Source of the DNA: Armigeres subalbatus
Lineage: Eukaryota; Arthropoda; Insecta; Diptera; Culicidae
Length of the DNA stretch: 64,000 bases
Direction of reading: 5' to 3'
NCBI RefSeq assembly: GCF_024139115.2
Contig: NC_085140.1
Location: 332,999,953 to 333,063,952, forward strand
A program made the translations under genes and the position numbers. Each line of letters begins with the position of its first letter. Positions within the stretch are counted from its first letter, which is position 1. The notes under the pieces were generated by a model, which saw only the letters and a list, made by a program, of their open reading frames with translations, was not told where the DNA came from and did no database searches. Shown in pieces: positions 21,001 through 33,700 of the stretch.

Positions 21001-21717
21001 CGTATTCAACGTGCTGTTGCTCACAAAGAACCACACAGTGCACTATAAAGCTAGTCAATGTTCCTATATTATCGTAAACATCCAACTGTTGCTGTTGTTC
21101 CTCCTCGGAATCGCCATCGTCATTATCGTCACATCGATATCGGACGCACTTTTCAAAATCAATCTCTAGCGTTCCTTCCAGCGATTCGTTGAAACAGCTG
21201 CTGAAGTGCCAATCGATGAACTGCAGCACATGTGGCAGTAATTTTCCATTGAACTCCACTGCCCGACCAAGGCTTCTGTACATGAGTTCGCGAATCTCCA
21301 CCGTTTGTGTGAAGCAGCTGAAAATAATTCAATCTGAAATGAGTCCAACCGTTCGAACATTGAAAATGTCATTGGATACCGTCTCAAGATTCCCAAAATC
21401 TCCAACGTCAGCATGTCGAAGTGCATGTCGGGATTGTCCGCCCGTCCCAGCGTAGACTGCGACAGCAGTGACATTCCCGAAATCGACAGCTGTGTCAGAT
21501 TGCCAGCAGAACCTCCGAGCACGGCGCGTCTCGAGTTGTTATTCTTGAGCTGCTTCAGCAAGGCACAGAAACCGAAAACGCCCATCATTCTCGTATGCGC
21601 CTCACTGTGGTACATGGCCTTACGGAGCACTTCTATGAATGCATCACGAATGGTGTGGGAAATCCGAATCAGTGGGAAAAGGAATGTCACGATGCGCATC
21701 GAATGGAAACCGTCGAT
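18004..21717 (-). CDS. FANCI: FANCI exons 4-10 (C-terminal 981 codons)
   Basis: Exon 4 begins [12 protein letters not shown] and carries the ubiquitin acceptor region. A 62-bp intron (21379-21318, GTATCC...TTTCAG) lies inside what looks like one open frame. Removing it gives [20 protein letters not shown], which aligns with human LRRCLSQQADVRLMLYEGF, so the intron is real. Exon 6 is 55 codons and exon 7 is 50 codons, rich in Gly/Lys at its start. Exon 8 is the largest (857 nt). Exon 9 matches human SGSCVDTLLKDL as [12 protein letters not shown]. Exon 10 holds the final solenoid helices and a 120-residue disordered acidic/basic tail ending GSKKS. Confidence 0.93.
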
Positions 21718-24700
21718 CTGAAATTTTCAATAACGAAAATTTGGATTATCATTTTTTAGAAAATATTAAACAAAGAAAGCAGAATGGCAAATCAATTAGG
21801 TAGTAAATGAGGAAATACTAAAAGAATACTATGTTGCGAAGGAAGCCTAGTTGCAGTTGAAATATAGAGCAATTTAGGAGGAAGAAATTGGAAAATCAGC
21901 AAAAAGTAGAGTCGAGCCAGCAGTGGGCTGAAAATCTCTTTAATAGATACAAAAAAATCGGCAAAAAAGCTAAGAGACAAACAAATAAAAACAAGGACGA
22001 CAAACACTCCGATAGTATTCAACACGACCTCACACGACCCACTAAAACCATAACGTATCACCAGGGGAAGACCTGGGGAAGACTATTGCGAACTCTACTT
22101 ACCACCTTACCACCTACGAAGTCGAATGAATGGCTATAACGAAACCCTGATCGTCAGGAGATGAAAATATTTCCTGTATTGGGTATTGTAGTCCTGTATT
22201 TGGTATTGCCCATATTGACACTGTTCTGGACTTGTCCGCTATCCAACTGCCGTACTCGGCAGGAAGCAATACGGGTCCGAAAGCAGGGTAACATCAGTCT
22301 TGTTCTCATATACTAATCGTTGTAGCAACGATTACGCTGCCTTGTTTTTTTTCTGCACGCCACCATAGATGGTACGCAACACTTTCCTTTCAAAAACTCC
22401 CAGTGCGCGTTGGTCCTCCACGAGCATCGTCCAGGTCTCGTGTCCGTAGAGAACTACCGGTCTTATAAGCGTTTTGTAGATAGTCAGTTTGGTACGACGG
22501 CGACGGCGTCTTACGGAGTCCAAAGTACGTACGATTTCCAGCCATTATGCGCCTCCGAATTTCTCTGCTGGTATCGTTATCGGCGGTCACCAGTGAGCCC
22601 AAGTACACGAATTCTTCAACCACCTCGATTATGTCACCACCGATAAAAACTCGTGGTGGGTGGCTTACATTGACCTCTCTTGAGCCTCTTCCTATCATGT
22701 ACTTCGTCTTCGACGTGTTGATGACTAGTCCAATCCGTTTAGCTTCGCTTTTCAGTCTGATGTAGGCTTCCTCCATCCTCTCAAAGTTACGTGCCATGAT
22801 ATCAATGTCGTCGGCGAAACCAAATAACTGGACGGACTTCGTGAAAATCGTACCACTCGTGTCAATCCCTGCCCTTCGTATTACTCCCTCCAAAGCGATG
22901 TTGAATAGCAGACACTAAAGACCATCACCTTGCCGAGGACTCAAGAATGCCCCTGAAACTCGAACTACGCACATCACCCGATCCATCGTCGCCTTGATCA
23001 ACCGTATCAGTTTATCCGGAAATCCGTTTTCGTGCATTAGCTGCCATAGCTGGTCCCGATCGATTGTATCATATGCGGCTTTGAAGTCGATAAATATATG
23101 ATGTGTGGGCACGTTGTATTCGCGGTATTTCTGCAATACCTGACGTATGGCAAACACCTGGTCTGTGGTAGAGCGTTCAACCATAAATCCCGCCTGGTAC
23201 TGCCCCACGAACTCTCTTGCAATTGGAGTTAGTCGGCGGCATAAAATTTGGGATAGTACCTTGTAGGCGGCGTTCAGCAATGTGATTGCGCGGTAGTTGC
23301 TACAGTCCAGCTTATCGCCCTTTTTGTAGATGGGGCACACGACACCTTCCATCCACTCCGGCGGCAGAACATCATCCTCCTTGGTAATCACCCAGTGCAG
23401 CGCTCTAGCCAGTGCCTCACCACCGTGTTTAAACAGCTCTCCTGGTGGTCTGCCATATCGCCATTCAGGTGCTCTTCGTAGTGCTGCCGCCACCTTTGGA
23501 TCACCTCACGCTCGTTTGTAAGAAGGTTCCCGTTTATGCCCTTACACATATCGGGCTGTGGCACGTGGCCCTTACGTGAACGGTTCAACTTCTCATAGAA
23601 CTTTCGTGCGTTATTAGCGCGGTACAGTTCCTCCGTCTCTTCACGGTCTCGATCTTCCTGCTGGCGCTTTTTCCGCCGGAAAATCGAGTTTTGTCTGTTC
23701 CGCGACCATTTGTATCGTGCCTCGTTCGCCCTCGTGCGGTGTTGCAGCAATCTCGCCTATGCTGCATTCTTCTCCTCAACTAACTGCTCACATTCGCCGT
23801 CATACCAGTCGTTTCTCTGATCCGGGGCCACCGTGTCTAGTGCTGCGGTTGCGGTGCTTCCAATGGCAGATCGAATATCTCTCCAGCCATCTTCAACAGA
23901 CGCTGCGCCCAGCTGCTCTTCTGTTGGGAGTACCACTTCCAGCTGCTGCGCGTAGTCTTAGGCTAGTCTACTGTCTTGTAGCCGCCGGTGTCTTGGCCGC
24001 GGCGGACGACTCCGACGCGTGTTGTACACCGTCGAGAGTTTTGAGCGCAGACATACGTATAATAATATATACGTATAATACGTATACTAATAAATATTAC
24101 TTGTTTTAAATTAATTCGATAAATAATAATTCTTTTTCCCTTTATCGTACAGGGAATAGGACTCTTACAAAAATGAACATTTGACAGTTATATTCTACCA
24201 ATAAATTAAGTTTCACCAATTGAGTGATATTTTTTTAAGTCATCTGCTGCAGGAAAACATATTTGTATTACACTGAAAATTATGATAATTTGATGATTTT
24301 TCATGCTCCTCGTATTACGTTATTCTAGCATGTTACAATCATATTATTTGCTATTGAAAATTGACCCGCCTGATTCTTGCGTTTCAAAATTATGACCAAA
24401 ACGCGGTCAAACATATACACATAATGGGATTTACGAATGAACTATATTATTGTTTTTTTTTTTAAACCTCAACTTTTTACGGCTAGTAACAAATATTTTG
24501 ATTGGCACTGTGATGCCTCCGGAAAAGACTTCATTGCCATGTTTTGGGGTGTTCTATCAGAATATATCTCAACAAATAACATTTTTTGAATGCTTTCTTT
24601 ACTTTTATAGATGACCAAAGAATTTTCAGCGAGTATAATAGAAGGTTCCAAAATAAATCTTGAACGGCAAGGGAAAAAGACATTTCCCCCAATAAGTACG

Positions 24701-27700
24701 AACTCATTTCAGTCTATGATTTAAATAAATTTGCTGTAAATCAACTTTATGCGCATCATGACTCGCCATTAAGTAATCGAAATATAAATATATAAACGAA
24801 ATAAAATGTCATATCTATTGTCATAATTATTGCGTGGCTTAAAATATACTTGTAAATAAGGGCATATTTAAGACTTTTGTATAACTGAATAACAACTTAT
24901 TAGTATTAATAATATAAATTATTACTAATATATAACATATAAAAATGTACTATGAAAGTATTTCAAAACGTTTTCTATACTTCATTTGTTATAGTATGTT
25001 ATGTAATGTTCATATAAGACAAATATATTAGTTATATAGACAGAATTAATAACATATTTTGTGGCAAGAATGATGTTTTATAAGACGCCATTTTTTGCGC
25101 TTTTTTGGGCTTATAAGTGTACGAAAAAAGGTAATGCATTCATGAAGAAAAGCATGATACTATGTATCATATGTGCATTATAAACGTCTATAAAACAAGT
25201 TGTGTTACTTGGGACTGCAACGAGGTAGTGGTCGGATTCAATATTCGCACTGCGGTAAGTGCGGACGTTCGTGATGTCGGAGAAGAATTTACCGTCGATT
25301 AGAACGTGGTCGATTTGGTTTTTCGTTACATGATTAGGTGATTTCCATGTGGCCTTGTGGATATTATTGCTGGGGAAGAAAGTACTTCGGACTATCATTG
25401 CGCGAGAGGCTGCAAAGTTTATGCATCGTTGGCCGTTGTCGTTCGATACGGTATGCAGACTATCCGGTCCGATGACCGGTCTATACATTCCTTTCTTCCT
25501 ACCTGAGCGTTCATGTCACCGATGACGATTTTGACGTCCCGCAGTGGGCATCCATCGTATGTCTGCTCCAGCTGCGCATAGAACGCTTCTTTCTCGTCGT
25601 CGGATCTCCCTTCGTGTGGGCAGAACACGTTGATGATGCTATAGTTGAGGAAACGGCCTTTTATCCTCAGCTTGCACATCCTTGCGTTGATTGTCTGCCA
25701 CCCAATCACGCGTTGACGCATCTTTCCCAGCACTATGAAGCCGGTTCTCAGCTCGTTGCTAGTGCCACAGCTTTGGTAGAGTAGAAGGTAGCCGCTCGAT
25801 GCCCGCTTTTCCACACTTTCTGTCCTGTCCAGCAGATTTCCTGCAGCGCTACGACATCGAAGTTGCGGGGATGTAATTCATCGTAGATTATCCTGTCGCA
25901 ACCTGCGAAGCCTAGCGACTTGCAGTTCCATGTTCCAAGTTTCCAATCGTGATCCTTTATTCGTCGCCTAGGTCGTTGCCGATTGTATCGAGTCGTATTA
26001 TCTTCTATGTCGTTCGTAATAGTTGTTTTTAAAGGCGGCTTATTGGGCATGCGCAAACCTCCTGTCTCGTCGGAGGGCCGTCGTGTCAGGGCTGTTTAGC
26101 GCCCCACCTAACACCAGGACTTGGCCTTGTGCGCTTTGTACGGCACACGGTCGCTTTGGCGGAGCCTACTTGCGGATTCATGCAGCTTTTTATAGAGGTT
26201 TAACAGGGCCCACTGTCAAACCCCACCACATCCTAGGCAGGCGCCACAACTCGCAGATGGCCTGGGGAGGGATCGTCAAGACCTTGGACATAGTCCCTGC
26301 TGCCTTGTACGAACCAGTTTTGAAGCCGGACAGGCCAGCACATTGGATGGGTGTTTGTTGTCTACGCCAGGAGCGCAAATCAAACACCTTAGTGTCCTTC
26401 AGCTCCACATCTCCGGCATAGCCTACTCTGATCTGGACCACTGCAGTCATATGACTTATGTCCAAAATCAAAGCACTTAAAGCAGGCCGAAGGTTTGTTG
26501 GTTTATGCTCATCGGGCATACTGACCAACCCACCTTCACCTTGGCCTTATCCAGAACCAGAACCTTCTTGACATCAGCCAAAGCTACTTGGAATGTGGGG
26601 ACCTTCGTTTCCGCTAGAACCTTCTTTAACCGAATCGCGGTATCCCGGATTACAACGCCACACTGATCTCTCAGTGCAGCCACCAGATCTCCGGCTTTGG
26701 TTATTTCATCCAGGCCCCCACACTGGTGGGGGGACGACACCGGAAAAATGATAATACCGAGTTTTTATTATACTAATAAAAACTTAATTTATTTTCTCCT
26801 CTCGAATGTAACGTGTTTATTCGCGTCGTGACTCCGATAATGACAACTCATCTCACTCTCTCCGTTAGGGTAGCTCTCCAATCGACAGCCAAACTAGGGT
26901 GCGTCCATTCGATACCCACAGGAACCTCCCCAGTTACGCCAAAAACCGTACACGGTGTCCAGATGGCGTAACTTTACTGTTGCAATCTTCTGCAGGATAA
27001 CTGGAAACATTCTCTTCACATACGTAGGCTGGTTTCAATCGATCAACCGTTATTCTTTGATGCTTCCCAGCAATGAGGACGTCGAAGTATTTTTAATGCC
27101 GCTCGGCGACCTTATACGGACCCTCGTAGGGCCATTGCAGTGAACGTCTAACGCATGGATACGGACGAAGACATGGTCACACTATTGTCGATTCTTATAG
27201 ACAAAGATTGTTGGCTTCGCATAGTGATGTTTACGTAGGGGTCGTAGTCTGGGAAACGTTTCGTGCAAAAATTTGGCCAACTCGGTACGATCGACCGAGT
27301 CCACTGGCGGATCGAAAAATTCACCAGGCACACGCAGAGGTTGTCCATATAAAAGATCAGCCGAAGAACACTTCAAGTCGTCTCGGAATGCGGAATTGGC
27401 AGTTCGTCACTCCAGCGATTTGCGTTTTTGCACATGAGCGCCGATTTCAGAGTCCGATTAAACCTTTCTACCATTCCATTGGACTGCGGATGGTAGGCTG
27501 TAGTTCTGATATGGTGTACTCCCAAGATAAAGGTCAACTCCCGAAACAAATCGGATTCAAACTGGCGACCCTGATCCGTCGTGATTGTTTCCGGGGTTCC
27601 GAATCGGGAAATCCAATGATGTGTTAAGGCTTTAGCAACGGTTGGCACAGTTATATCAGGGAACGGAATGGCTTCAGGCCACCGGGTGAACCGATCTAAA

Positions 27701-30700
27701 ACTGTTAGGAGATAACGATTCTCATTTGACGGTGGTAACGGTCCCACGAGGTCAACATGGATATTGCGGAATCGGGATTAAGGTGGGTCGAACGATCCAA
27801 TTGGCGACATGGTGTGGCGATTGACTTTTGATAATTGGCATTCCTGGCATTCCCGGACAAACCGGTTGATGTCCCTGTTCGTCGAAGACCAAACGAACCG
27901 TTCTGACACAAGCCGCCTTGTAGCTCGAGTTCCGAGGTGCGCCATACCGTGCAGTTGGCAAATCCAGGCCTGGTAGGGAGTCACTTTTTAGTGATTTGGT
28001 CACTATTTTGAGTCTAGTTACTAAAAAGTCACTATTTGCATCCAAAAGTCACTAAAGTCACTATTCTCCGGAAAATGGTCACTAAAGTCACTATTTTTGC
28101 ATTGCCTATTGTAAATTATTGAGATTTTGAGATTTTGGACACGACGTGGCTTTCTGAGAAAAAACAAATGAAAATCTAATAAAACCATGGTATCTTATTA
28201 GAAATCCATAAATTTTAATAAACTATAATTTCTAAATCCAGAGGTGAACCAGCCAAGAGCTAAAAGCCTCTTTAATAAAGAAGAAAAAAAATTGTATGTA
28301 AGTTAATAAAAAATGGGTGGCAAAATAATATCGATAAAAAAACTTTTGAATATAAAAGGGAACTGTTCCATTTTCCATCTCACATCTCAGAGCACCAATA
28401 TTGCCGTTTCTTTTTGTCAAATCAAATACCTTTTCATTGCTGTGTTTTTGATGGGATGGAAATAGGAGCTATGAGACGAAGTGCCGAACCGTTCCCATAA
28501 TCATTCTTAATTTTTTTTTTTTTTATATAGGTTTACTCGCGGGACTCTGAAGAGAGTAGAAACCTTTGCACCAGGCATTTGATGAAAACGTTGCATAATT
28601 CCCTTCGAAGCAGTTTTCCAGCCGTACACGTCCAAGAAGTCGCTGTTGCAACTGAATCGTAGGGAATTACGTTCATGAATAGTCAGAGAGGTCTACTGCT
28701 AACTAACATCGTAATAGTTTAAAGTCAGTTTTGTCATTTCCTTGCCAGAGTCAAATTATTTTGTCAGTTTTTATGTTATTTAGAAATCTATTGTCATTGT
28801 ACGCGGTCAAAATCGACCGAAACAGTTTATTCGACTCACATGGAACATGTTGCCAATGCTTCATCGTAGAAACTGAGCCGGAAGTTTTTTTTTATCAAGT
28901 ATAAGAAAGTGTTCAATCCCCGATTTATAAAAAATGAAGTGTTAATAACTTTTGAAGCAGTTTCCCAGCCGTACAAGGATCATGTCGTCCATTAAGACAC
29001 TGTTGAACTGGCTCAAAAGACATTACATTTACAACTCTAATAGATACTCTCTCCCATTATCTCATTCCTAATCACATACATTTTTTTTAATTCTTTCGTT
29101 TATTTTGGAGGCTCAATTGCCGAATCATATATATTGATCTGTACGATGTCATTCTTGTCTTTATGGTCAGAAGGTATGAAGTATGCGTTTCTTGAATTAC
29201 TTTGTTTGCCTAAGTTATTGGTTCATCCTGTGTCAATACTATCAAACGCAATGTAAGTTATGTCTTGTAAAAAGTGGAAACTGTTCGTGCATTTAGTCTT
29301 TTTCATTGTTATTCCTTTGTCAAGGTATTACTATTATTATGTTCTAATAAGTAGCTTGATCGTTTCCAAACTAACTGTCATTATCTATCATGTACTAATG
29401 ATCAGTTATGAGTCAGCTATAGGATTCACTTTTCGGTGACAAAGTAAAGCTTCATCACGCCTATTCCCTACTATTAGTAAAAATTATCAAGAATAAAGCC
29501 GTCATAAAATTGTTCATATACCATCATTATAATTAGAGTCCTATAAGAAGAGTAACGTCATGTGCCACGTTTGACAGGTCTCCTGCTCGTTTGGAACGCG
29601 CATTTGTATGGAACTGACAGACGATTCTGTTCCAATTCTGACACTTGTCGACACTGTTATTATAGTCACTGTAATTATAATGTGTGGTATTTTTATTATT
29701 GCTCTTCGAAGTGAGGCATAACAAAATAAAACTGACACCACGTTCCTAGTTTTGAAAAACTTCTACTCAGTGAATCCAGCAGTCAATTCCCTACGAATGT
29801 CTTGAATACTTTGTTTTTTAATAAATACCTAGCTAGCTAAATGTAAGCGTGGCTACGACTCATCGTCACAGGGAACGCATCAGAAAAGTATTGCCGAAAA
29901 GAAGAGAACTCACATCATTATCACTGATGAAAAAGGCCTCTGCCTGACTGCACTACCATTCAAGGCTCCAAGACACGATGTCCGTTGGATTACATGCATA
30001 TGCCGTAAATTAGTGCGTCAATGCCAGATATGTAACGCGGCACCAAACAAAAATAGTCAACATGTGATACCACCACGACAGGATATGTCTTTGGTTGCCA
30101 TGTCAGTGCTAATGGCGTAAGCCGACCCACCGCGGCAAGGTAACATATCCGAGGGGAAGGGTTCCCCTTATTATTCTTAATTGTGGATTTGATTATCATA
30201 AACGGATTTAACAACCTTTTGCAACTGGCGGGGTTAGATATTTTTATTTGATAAAACTCCCCGTGGCGCAGGAATACTGCCTTTGTGAACTACAGCGTGC
30301 TTGCAACGTGTGGTACCACCTCTGGCTTCGCCAATGTTCAAGAGTAAATTCTGCTCTGTGATGTGTATATGATCTTTCTTATGTTCATTCAATCTTCATT
30401 CTTTGATTATTACTTACTAAATTTTCCGAAAAGATATAATTTGCTTATTTACTTCGACTATATAAGTTAGTCATCGGATAATATTAAAGTCCCCGGATAA
30501 TGTTTTGTAATATCAAATGGAGCCAATATATACGGAGTGCAATTCAATCGCTTTATTCCTAATACCGTCGTCGGGGTGACAATCGGTCTGGGGGGTCAGC
30601 GCTCTCACCGACAGTGCGGAGGTCAGATAACAAAATCGTTCAAAAAGGTCTCTTATAATTCAGTTTCTTGTCCTCATATACTCGTATATTAAATTTTTTC

Positions 30701-33700
30701 TATGTAGTAACAGTGGAACAGTGACCCATTCGCACCACCATTTGACCCATTGTCACCCCCGGCGGCGGTAACCCTTTACATCCATGGTTCTGGTTCCAAT
30801 ACTTCTCAATTCTGTACTCTATACTCGAGGCCAGCCAGCATTTTAACAAATTCCAGTCGTGAAGAAAAAGATCATAGTTGGCATAAATCGGAACCCCATG
30901 ATTTTCACAAAACACTTGGAACTTCTTTGTTGCATATTTTCCAACATTAATAAATTGCTACCAGATTTACATTTGATTTGACTGATAATAATAGTAGGTA
31001 CAAATGATTTTTATTTTAAACTTTTTTATAGGCAATGCGAAAATAGTGACTTTAGTGACCATTTTCCGAAAAATAGTGACTTTTGGATGCAAATAGTGAC
31101 TTTTTAGTGACTAGACTCAAAATAGTGACCAAGTCACTAAAAAGTGACTCGCTACCAGGCCTGGATTTATAAGCTTTGTGAGTCCAAATAGCTCACCGCC
31201 TTGGAATCAATTAGATCATTTTATATCTTTTTTTTCTTTGAGCTCATATTGAACAACACATTTTTTATCATCATAATTTTGTGTAACATCTTGTAATTCA
31301 CTACCCGTTTCTGTGACGCCAGGTAGCTAACCTCTCGTGGTGAGTTACTTAATATCTGGGTGATGCGAATAATATAATCAATTTGGTTGTCAAACTGAAG
31401 CCAAGATTTTCTATTGTGCCAGAGCCAAACATTTAAGTTTGTGGTTATGTTCGTTTTAAATCCTTCATTGAGAAGTATTGTTATTATCCGGGGAAAACAT
31501 TAAACATAAACTAAGTTTTGGTTCTGTATTCTTTGAAAATATTCACATTACATTTCAGTGGAAAATTAGTAGGAATGCAACTAAAAAGCACTAGTTACGA
31601 AATTTCACGAGATTTAGCAGCTGATTGGAGCAAGAATGTATGTAAACCATCGTAAAGTCATGTAGAGTCTCGCGCATTTGTGCGCCCTCATACAACATTC
31701 GAAGAGCAGGAAATGTTTGACAGACAACTGCAAAATAATTTTGCTTATGGGAGTGTTTTCAAAATATTCCTCTACTCGCTTGTGAGTAGAAAAGCAGCTC
31801 TATCCGCAGCACCCAGCTTAATATGATGCCTTAATATGATACTATGGTCACCTTGCTAGCTTCTGGTTGATCCGACTAATGCCATCATCAATATCTAACT
31901 CCGTGGTACTTACGAGAGTGTCATAGTCACTGGCCTTTTTGCTTCCATTCTTTTCCTCCTTACGGTAAAGATGGGCGTTGCCAGTAGCAGTAATATTCAT
32001 GCTTTTGTTGTTTTTGCCTTTTCTGTATTTCTGATAGTATTCTAGATAAGAAACACTAGTTTAAAATCTATGAATTATATCATAACAATGCAACTTCTTT
32101 CCCTGGTTTAAAACTTCATACAAGAGTCACTAATTGGTCACTTTTTCTGCAATTGGAAGTCACTATTTAGTCACTTTTTCGTCATCTTTGGTCACTAAAG
32201 TCACTATTTTAAACAGCATTCATCGCTACCAGTCCTGCGGAATCACTGCCAAACGATGTTTCACTGGAACGAAAGGGCGTACTTTATTTTTAATCGAGAC
32301 ATCACAATAAATAGGGCGAGTTAGTTTCGGAATGCGTATGGGTTCTATTCTGAGCGTTGAGGATCGTTGAAGCTGTTTCAACTCTTCATCGTGCACCTGG
32401 TCCTCTGCAATAGAGGCAAAGTTGATCAAACTGACCGCTTCAATTCGAGACAAGACATCAGCGACAGTGTTGTCCATACCGCTCACATGGCGTATATCTG
32501 TAGTAAATAAAGAGATGTATCGCAGATATCGTTCCTCGTGCTACAATCTATTATTTTATTATTATTTATTCAGACTAAGGCCGAAGTGGCCTGGGCGGTA
32601 TATAAGAGTCTTCTCCATTCGGCTCGGTCCATGGCTACACGTCGCCAACCACGCAGTCTACTGAGGGTCCGCAAGTCATCTTCCACCTGATCGATCCACC
32701 TTGCCCGCTGCGCACCTCGCCTTCTTGTGCCCGTCGGTTGTCGAGAACCATTTTCACCGGGTTACTGTCCGACATTCTGGCTACGTGCCCGGCCCACTGC
32801 AGTCGTCCGATTTTCGCGGTGTGAACGATGGATGGTTCTCCCAGCAGCTGATGCAACTCGTGATTCATTCGCCTCCTCCACGTACCGTCCGCCATCTGCA
32901 CCCCACCATAGATGGTACGCAGCACTTTCCTTTCGAAAACTCCAAGTGCGCGTTGGTCCTCCACGAGCATCGTCCAGGTCTCGTGTCCGTAGAGGACTAC
33001 CGGTCTAATGAGCGTTTTGTAGATTGTCAGTTTGGTACGGCGGCGAACTCTATTCGATCGGATCGTCTTGCGGAGTCCAAAGTACGTACGATTTCCAGCC
33101 ACTATGCATCTCAAATTTCTCTCCTGGTATCATTTTCGGCAGTCACCAGTGAGCCCAAGTACACAAATTCTTCTACCACCTCGATTTCGTCACCACCGAT
33201 GCAAACTCGCGGTGGGTGGCTCACATTGTCGTCTCTTGAACCTCTTCCTATCATGTACTTTGTCTTCGACGTGTTGATGACTAGTCCGATCCGCTTAGCT
33301 TCCCTCTTCAGTCTGATGTAGGCTTCCTCCATCTTCTCAAAGTTACGTGCCATAATATCTATGTCGTCGGCGAAGCCAAATAGCTGGACGGACTTATTGA
33401 AAATTGTACCACTCGTGTTAATCCCTGCTCTTCGTATTACCCCTTCCAAAGCGATGTTGAATAGCAAACACGAAAGACCATCACCTTGCCGTAACCCTCT
33501 GCGGGTTTCGAAGAGACTCGAGAATGCCCCTGAGACTCGAACTACGCACATCACCCGATCCATCGTCGCTTTGATCAACCGTGTCAGTTTATCCGGAAAA
33601 CCGTGTTCGTGCATTAGCTGCCATAGCTGGTCCCGATCGATTGTATCATATGCGGCTTTGAAGTCGATGAATAGATGATGTGTGGGCACGTTGTATTCGC

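Larger units (their letters stand above)
22340..26745 (-). mobile_element. Non-LTR retrotransposon copy A
   Basis: On the - strand it has ORF1 with CCHC knuckles (26740-26090), an APE endonuclease (26056-25213), an unrelated 1.1-kb insertion (about 24055-25212), the endonuclease-RT linker (24050-23585) and the RT (23585-22340). It aligns closely with copy B at 32551-35815. Relative to copy B it lacks about 140 bp before the RT (near 23455), lacks the RT 3' end and carries frameshifts. Its upper edge abuts a gypsy LTR-like sequence at about 26745. Confidence 0.88.
27973..32228. mobile_element. hAT-like insertion with AGTCACT repeats, possibly two elements
   Basis: Left end TAGGGAGTCACTTTTTAGTG; right end TCGCTA preceded by AGTCACTATTTT. 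The flanks are CCAGGCCTG (27963) and CCAGTCCTG (32229), an 8-bp-type duplication with one mismatch. Gypsy 2 reading continues across. An internal end at about 31026-31153 is the inverted copy of 27973-28108 and is followed by CCAGGCCTGG, identical to the left flank. The first 3.2 kb therefore also looks like a complete element. No transposase domain is visible. Confidence 0.75.

Noticed and set aside
20849..21699. Reading FANCI exons 4 and 5 as two separate ORFs with their own start codons
   Set aside because: The apparent starts are internal methionines. Splice sites and homology join them across a 62-bp intron.
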